Assembly: GCA_025210395.1 (NCBI GenBank)
Contig: JAOARV010000062.1
Location: forward strand, 1 to 35,224
Origin: Marinisporobacter sp.
Lineage (GTDB): Bacteria; Bacillota; Clostridia; Peptostreptococcales; Thermotaleaceae
Reading direction: 5' to 3'
Length of the DNA stretch: 35,224 nucleotides
The notes beneath the pieces were generated by a model. That model did no database searches and was not told the DNA's origin. It was given only the letters and a program-made list of their open reading frames with translations. The number at the start of each line of letters is the position of its first letter. Positions within the stretch are counted from its first letter, which is position 1. Position numbers and translations under genes: made by a program. Positions 31,788 through 35,224 of this stretch are shown here, one piece after another.

Positions 31788-32768
31788 TTATACCTCCTGT
31801 ATGGTTAAAAGCATCATTTCAATAGCTAATTGAAAGTTGACATTTGCTTTTATATCATTTTTTGTTTTTTCTATTGTACTAATAATATTTCCTATTTTAT
31901 TATACCCTATAGCATACATATGCCTTTGTAAAGTTTCTTCTTGATCTATATTAATCAAAAACTGATCTTCCCCTGTTTGGCTTAACAAAAGTACATCTCT
32001 AAACCAAAAAAGCATAAAGTCTAATATTTCATATATATCCTCTTTATTATTTTGAAAAAATTCAACGAGATCAAATACGATCAGTGCATCTTTATTCAAT
32101 AGTTTTTCTATTACTTGTATGGTTTCTTCTCTTTTATTTTTAAATTCTTCTGATTCTTTTAGCCTTAATGCTTTTCCTAAAATACCATCCGAAAAAGCAG
32201 CCAAAACTTTAGCTTCCTTTGAAGATACTTTGTATCTATCTTTTAAAAGTTCTTCTATGATTTTTTCTCCAATGGGTGAGAACTTTAATATCTGACAACG
32301 AGATTTAATGGTTGGTAAAAAACTATTTGCATGCATACTAATCAATATAATGATAGCGTACTCTGGTGGTTCTTCTAATGTCTTTAATAACCGATTTTGT
32401 GCACTGTCAGTCATAAGGTTGGCATCTTTTATGATATATATTTTCTTATTGCTTTCATAGGGTCTTCTTAATAAATCCTGTTGGAATTCTTCAATTTGTT
32501 TATTTTTAATACTTTTCCCCTCTGGTTCAATGATTTTTATATCTGGATGATTATTAGTATCTACCTTCAAGCAAGATGAACAATGATTACAAATAGCTCC
32601 TTCATAATTTTTACATTGTACGGCTTTTGCAAAAACTATAGCCCCATCAACTTTACCAATCCCCTTTGGTCCTTCAAATATATAAGCATGTGCAATTCGT
32701 TTATTTCTTATGGATGTCTTTAAATAACGAATTACCTTTTCTTGTCCTATTATATCTTTAAAATCCAT
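31788..32768 (-). CDS. holB: DNA polymerase III delta' subunit
   Basis: A 326-residue clamp-loader subunit. The AAA+ fold has the degenerate P-loop EGPKGIGK (32-39), a four-Cys zinc module (CKNYEGAICNHCSSC) and the LLKTLEEPPEYAIIILI sensor region. A C-terminal helical domain follows. It lies 18 bases after tmk and one base before ricT. In many Firmicutes, darA/yaaQ and yaaR separate tmk and holB; here they are absent. Confidence 0.93.
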   Translation of the reverse strand: MDFKDIIGQEKVIRYLKTSIRNKRIAHAYIFEGPKGIGKVDGAIVFAKAVQCKNYEGAICNHCSSCLKVDTNNHPDIKIIEPEGKSIKNKQIEEFQQDLLRRPYESNKKIYIIKDANLMTDSAQNRLLKTLEEPPEYAIIILISMHANSFLPTIKSRCQILKFSPIGEKIIEELLKDRYKVSSKEAKVLAAFSDGILGKALRLKESEEFKNKREETIQVIEKLLNKDALIVFDLVEFFQNNKEDIYEILDFMLFWFRDVLLLSQTGEDQFLINIDQEETLQRHMYAIGYNKIGNIISTIEKTKNDIKANVNFQLAIEMMLLTIQEV

Positions 32769-32786
32769 TCAAGTCCTCCAATATTC

Positions 32787-33464
32787 TTATAGGTTCTCTT
32801 TTACGATTTGGTAAATCTCTTCATGAATTTCATCAATACTCTTCAATTCTTGATTTTTAATGCATTGAACTTTCCTCCAATCATATTTCTCTGCTATCCA
32901 TAAAGCATTTTCATAGGTTTTTTGGAGGTATTTAAGATCCCTTTCATGTATATCCTTTTTCATCTCTCCACTTATTTTGTTCGCACGATTCTTCATTAAT
33001 TGGTAGCTTACCTCTGGACTCATATTTAAAAATATGACTTCGTCTGGAACAGGAAGCTCCATTTTTTTAAACTCTAAATCCCATAACCAGTCTAAAAATT
33101 CTTTTTTTTGTTCTTGTGTACAAAACTTTGAAGCTTGGTGAACCATATTTGAGGTAGTATATCGGTCTGCAATAATAATTCCACCAGCTTCCAGAAATTT
33201 TTTCCAGTCCTTCACATATGAAGCATATCGGTCTACTGCATAAAAAGTAGAAGCTGTATAAGGATTCACATCATTTGGTTTACTTCCAAAGTCTCCATTA
33301 AGATACATCTTTACAAGTGCAGAAGAATCACTATCATAATTAGGAAATGTAATTTTTTTTATCTTTATTCCTTCATTTAATAATCTATTATATAATTTCT
33401 CTGATTGGGTAGCTTTTCCACTAGCATCTACCCCTGACTCAATAACAAATAATTTTCCCTTCAC
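32787..33464 (-). CDS. tmk: Thymidylate kinase
   Basis: Phosphorylates dTMP to dTDP for DNA synthesis. The 225 residues include the P-loop ESGVDASGKATQ (9-20), a variant of EGxDGxGKxTQ common in Clostridia, and the DR motif YFYA-like FYAVDRYAS and ADRYTTSN. It has a longer insert than the Bacillus enzyme. It is the first gene of tmk-holB-ricT. AGGAGG lies before the ATG at 33464. Confidence 0.9.
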   Translation of the reverse strand: MKGKLFVIESGVDASGKATQSEKLYNRLLNEGIKIKKITFPNYDSDSSALVKMYLNGDFGSKPNDVNPYTASTFYAVDRYASYVKDWKKFLEAGGIIIADRYTTSNMVHQASKFCTQEQKKEFLDWLWDLEFKKMELPVPDEVIFLNMSPEVSYQLMKNRANKISGEMKKDIHERDLKYLQKTYENALWIAEKYDWRKVQCIKNQELKSIDEIHEEIYQIVKENL

Positions 33465-33544
33465 AATTGTTCCTCCTGTGCCTAAAATAATACGATAACT
33501 ATTATTATTTTAACATATCTTCCTCTATCTCATTATATTTTTGT

Positions 33545-33582
33545 AAAAAAATAAAGTCACCAACAAGAAGCTGATGACCTTC
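33545..33582 (-). terminator. Terminator of csfB
   Basis: Imperfect stem AAAGTCACCA (33553-33562) with TGATGACCTT (33572-33581), followed on the minus strand by ATTTTTTT. Confidence 0.75.
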
Positions 33583-33586
33583 ACAT

Positions 33587-33772
33587 TTACATAGATACCA
33601 AAAATTTATGCCATAGTCTTTTTAAAATTATATTATAATATTCATACTTTACATCATCCACATCTAAAGTACTTATAACTCTCTCACAGTCTTCACATAT
33701 GTATCCATCTAATACTTTGATATACTTTTGTGCTTTTTCTTTGCACATACAACACGAGGCTGTCTGATTCAT
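33587..33772 (-). CDS. csfB: Anti-sigma factor CsfB (Gin)
   Basis: A 61-residue zinc protein that in Bacillus binds sigma-G (and sigma-E) and keeps it inactive until engulfment. Two CxxC pairs (C7/C10, with C8 beside it, and C26/C29), GYICEDCER and the tail DDVKYEYYNIILKRL match Gin. I use the ATG at 33772. An upstream TTG frame is less likely. The position upstream of tmk is as in Bacillus. A good sigma-F-like promoter precedes it. Confidence 0.88.
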   Translation of the reverse strand: MNQTASCCMCKEKAQKYIKVLDGYICEDCERVISTLDVDDVKYEYYNIILKRLWHKFLVSM

Positions 33773-33819
33773 ACAGCTCACCAACCTTTTTATTGTGATT
33801 ATTAACCTATATTTACTAT

Positions 33820-33849
33820 TATATTCACCCCTAGGATGTCTCGTTATTC
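33820..33849 (-). promoter_or_regulatory. Sigma-F-like promoter of csfB
   Basis: Minus strand GAATA (33845-33849), exactly 15 bases, GGTGAATATA (33820-33829). One base departs from the sigma-F -10 pattern GGNNANANTR. It fits csfB being a sigma-F gene in Bacillus. Confidence 0.55.
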
Positions 33850-33854
33850 TTTTT

Positions 33855-33893
33855 TAAAAAAAATCCCATGTCATAGACATGAGATTTTTTTAT
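33855..33893. terminator. Terminator between the membrane gene and csfB
   Basis: AAAAAATCCCATGTC (33858-33872) and GACATGAGATTTTTT (33876-33890) with a 3-base loop. One mismatch, A-run and T-run on both sides. It sits after the stop of the membrane protein gene. Confidence 0.85.
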
Positions 33894-33895
33894 TT

Positions 33896-34402
33896 CTAAC
33901 ACATTTTTTGAAATGATAAGATTCCATTTAATATTTCTTTATTTGGTTCTATAATAAACATATATTTTTCATCACTTCTTGTAAACTTACCGATATACCA
34001 ATTTTTTGTATTTTTCCCTGTTACAAATCGATAAATCTTCGCCTTATTATTTTTTGCTTCTTGTAAATCCATTTCATCAAAAGCCCTGAATTCTTGTAAT
34101 TCATTAAGCTTTAATGTTAAAAACAAATGATTCGCTTTTCCAAAAACCTTTTCCATAATAAATTCATCGTCAATAATCTTATAATTGAAATAAGCTACAT
34201 GGTTATATATGATCATCAAACAAGCTGCGACAGCTCCTGCAAGGGTAAATAATCCTCCAATAGTTCCTACAACAGGACTAGTACTTAATGCTTTTAGCCC
34301 TTTCATAGCCATGTCCATTGCAAATAATGGTCCACAAATCATAAATACTACTTTCCAAAATGAAAGCTTCTTTTGTTTTATGGTTTGCCTAATCAATGCC
34401 AT
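33896..34402 (-). CDS. Small membrane protein of unknown function
   Basis: A 168-residue protein with two membrane helices (about 15-33 and 46-68) and a C-terminal soluble domain resembling PH-like strands (FNYKIIDDEFIMEK, IYRFVTGKNTKNWYIGKFTRSD, YMFIIEP). GGAG lies nine bases before the ATG. It is not recognised as a named family. It is monocistronic, between csfB and the rRNA end. Confidence 0.75.
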   Translation of the reverse strand: MALIRQTIKQKKLSFWKVVFMICGPLFAMDMAMKGLKALSTSPVVGTIGGLFTLAGAVAACLMIIYNHVAYFNYKIIDDEFIMEKVFGKANHLFLTLKLNELQEFRAFDEMDLQEAKNNKAKIYRFVTGKNTKNWYIGKFTRSDEKYMFIIEPNKEILNGILSFQKMC

Positions 34403-34488
34403 ATTTTCTTCTCCTTATCTCTCTTAATATTGATTCCCAATAGTATAAATATTATCATATCATCTTCTCTTCTTTTTCGCAAGATACA

Positions 34489-34515
34489 AAAAAAAGCTTC
34501 TATTTAGAAGCTTTG
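34489..34515 (-). terminator. Terminator of the 59-residue gene
   Basis: A perfect 8-bp stem AAGCTTCT/AGAAGCTT (about 34495-34513) with a 4-base loop, followed by eight Ts on the minus strand. Confidence 0.8.
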
Positions 34516-34527
34516 AGACCAATTTTT

Positions 34528-34707
34528 TTATTTTGCAATCTTGAGGTAATTTCCCCTTGTATTTTCCTTTGAATACATAGATTGTTTTGTTCTTTTCTTC
34601 GATTTCTTAGGATTTTTTAAATCCTTTACTGTATCTACTAATAAATATAATTGAAGACAAGCAATGGGTATGCACAACATAATAAGAAGTATCAATTTTA
34701 AAATCAT
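34528..34707 (-). CDS. Small membrane protein of 59 residues
   Basis: Starts MILKLILLIMLCIPIACLQL, an N-terminal membrane helix, followed by a basic soluble tail (DLKNPKKSKKRTKQSMY). AAAGGATG lies five bases before the ATG, and a perfect terminator follows the stop. No family is recognised. It is transcribed away from the rRNA end, possibly from the promoter in repeat copy B about 230 bases upstream. Confidence 0.6.
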   Translation of the reverse strand: MILKLILLIMLCIPIACLQLYLLVDTVKDLKNPKKSKKRTKQSMYSKENTRGNYLKIAK

Positions 34708-34711
34708 CGAA

Positions 34712-34864
34712 TCATCCTTTTCTTTGTTTTCCGCAGTTTAAGTAATTTAGAATAAATCTATATAATCTTTCTATGCATATATATTCTATATATCTTTTAT
34801 TTTTCCTTTGTTGTAATCTTAGTTCTTTTGTCCTATTTTCTCTTTTATTGAATGATTTTGTCAT
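34712..34864 (-). CDS. Doubtful basic peptide of 50 residues
   Basis: An open frame starting MTKSFNKRENRTKELRLQQR, very basic (Arg/Lys), with stop codon TGA inside the ribosome site of the 59-residue gene. An AGGGAT sequence lies before the ATG. The coupling with the next gene is suggestive, but AT-rich DNA can give this by chance. Confidence 0.3.
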   Translation of the reverse strand: MTKSFNKRENRTKELRLQQRKNKRYIEYICIERLYRFILNYLNCGKQRKG

Positions 34865-34938
34865 AGGTATCCCTATATATATTTTTTTTATTTTTATGCA
34901 TATTTCATGTATTCTTATTTTTCACATGAAGAAATTTC

Positions 34939-35065
34939 CATTATACCACCGAATATGCGCATCTCTCAAATTTCATTATAAAAGAATAGTTTTGTAATGA
35001 AACTTGCTCAAAGTGATCAAACATTTGATTTCTCAATCATAAGTTATCCACAAATTTTATACTTT
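34939..35065. repeat. Dispersed 127-bp repeat, copy B
   Basis: Ungapped partner of 4963-5089, same orientation, about 84% identical. The hairpin is kept (34967-35007) with at least one compensatory change, T-A to C-G. It carries an exact DnaA box TTATCCACA (35044-35052). The left edge has a minus-strand promoter, TTGAGA (34964-34969), 18 bases, TATAAT (34940-34945). It directly follows the 5S rRNA terminator. Confidence 0.8.
34940..34969 (-). promoter_or_regulatory. Sigma-A-like promoter inside repeat copy B
   Basis: TTGAGA (34964-34969), 18 bases, TATAAT (34940-34945) on the minus strand; would transcribe the small genes at 34864 and 34707. Conservation with copy A supports function. Confidence 0.55.
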
Positions 35066-35082
35066 CCTGAAGAATAACAAAA

Positions 35083-35116
35083 GAAAAAAGCTCAGAAAAT
35101 TATTCTGAGCTTTTTC
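35083..35116 (-). terminator. Terminator of the rRNA operon
   Basis: AAAAAGCTCAGAA (35085-35097) pairs with TTCTGAGCTTTTT (35103-35115) and T-run on the minus strand. It lies a few bases after the 5S 3' end. Confidence 0.9.
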
Positions 35117-35120
35117 TAAA

Positions 35121-35224
35121 CCAGCAACGACTTACTCTCCCAGGCAGTTACCCACCAAGTACCATCAGCGCTGAAGGGCTTAACTTCTGTGTTCGGTATG
35201 GGAACAGGTGTGACCCCTTCGCTG
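35121..35224 (-). rRNA. rrf: 5S ribosomal RNA, 5' end outside the window
   Basis: The minus strand reads GGGGTCACACCTGTTCCCAT, then CCGAACACAGAAGTTAAGCC and GGTACTTGGTGGGTAACTGC, all classic 5S segments, ending GTCGTTGCTGG. About 104 of about 117 bases are visible; the 5' end runs out of the window. It is the last gene of an rRNA operon arriving from the right. Confidence 0.97.

Noticed and set aside
34773..34997. Plus-strand hydrophobic frame overlapping repeat copy B
   Set aside because: No ribosome site. The hydrophobic look comes from T-rich DNA, and the corresponding region of copy A does not keep it.
35044..35052. DnaA box TTATCCACA as sign of a replication origin
   Set aside because: Only one exact box, with no cluster, no AT-rich unwinding element beyond background and no dnaA or dnaN gene in the window. 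Synteny suggests the origin is near but not here.

Overview
The window is AT-rich DNA from a low-GC, endospore-forming member of the Clostridia. I cannot name the species. The evidence for sporulation is spmA/spmB, csfB (Gin) with a sigma-F-like promoter, a sigma-K-like promoter in front of a large tail-rich protein, and a Spo0A box next to abrB. The right half follows the Bacillus subtilis order close to the chromosome origin: csfB, tmk, holB, ricT (yaaT), trmN6-like (yabB), abrB, metG, tatD, yabE, rnmV, rsmA. Ferredoxin, thioredoxin-like, spore-maturation, VanZ and alarmone-synthetase genes are inserted between them. The window ends inside a 5S rRNA gene on the minus strand, so an rRNA operon enters from the right. 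Most genes are on the minus strand.

Left part (1-6700). A two-component system whose histidine kinase lost its ATPase domain at what looks like a mobile-element end. A polyferredoxin-type membrane protein interrupted by one in-frame TGA. A secreted DUF2680 protein. A TMEM165/GDT1 family manganese exporter behind a probable Mn2+ (yybP-ykoY-like) riboswitch and terminator. A small DUF1540 protein. Two very small unknown genes directly downstream of a clear cobalamin riboswitch with its own terminator.

Middle (6700-20800). An NMT1/SsuA-type ABC importer; a DUF3793 gene between two Fur boxes; a YibE/F protein; a DUF3189 protein; a CsoR-type repressor; a PGYG-repeat protein; a membrane-anchored rhodanese lacking its catalytic cysteine; a long glutamine synthetase with a peculiar upstream inverted repeat; a likely sigma-K-dependent spore protein; then rsmA, rnmV and yabE.

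Right part (20800-35224). A T-box (probably methionine) controlling a small membrane protein, metG and tatD; a small alarmone synthetase; a coiled-coil protein; VanZ; two decayed gene fragments; spmBA; a DUF948-like protein; abrB; trmN6-like; a ResA-like thioredoxin; ferredoxin; ricT-holB-tmk; csfB; small membrane proteins; and the 5S rRNA.

The features that best merit a second look are: (1) a 127-bp repeat present twice 30 kb apart, ungapped at about 84% identity, carrying a hairpin with a compensatory change, a DnaA-box-like site and an outward promoter, one copy of which sits between the Mn riboswitch terminator and its gene; (2) the cobalamin riboswitch devoted to two tiny unknown genes; (3) the in-frame TGA in the polyferredoxin gene, followed by a hairpin at selenocysteine-like spacing; (4) the paired inverted sites over an extended -10 promoter of the glutamine synthetase.
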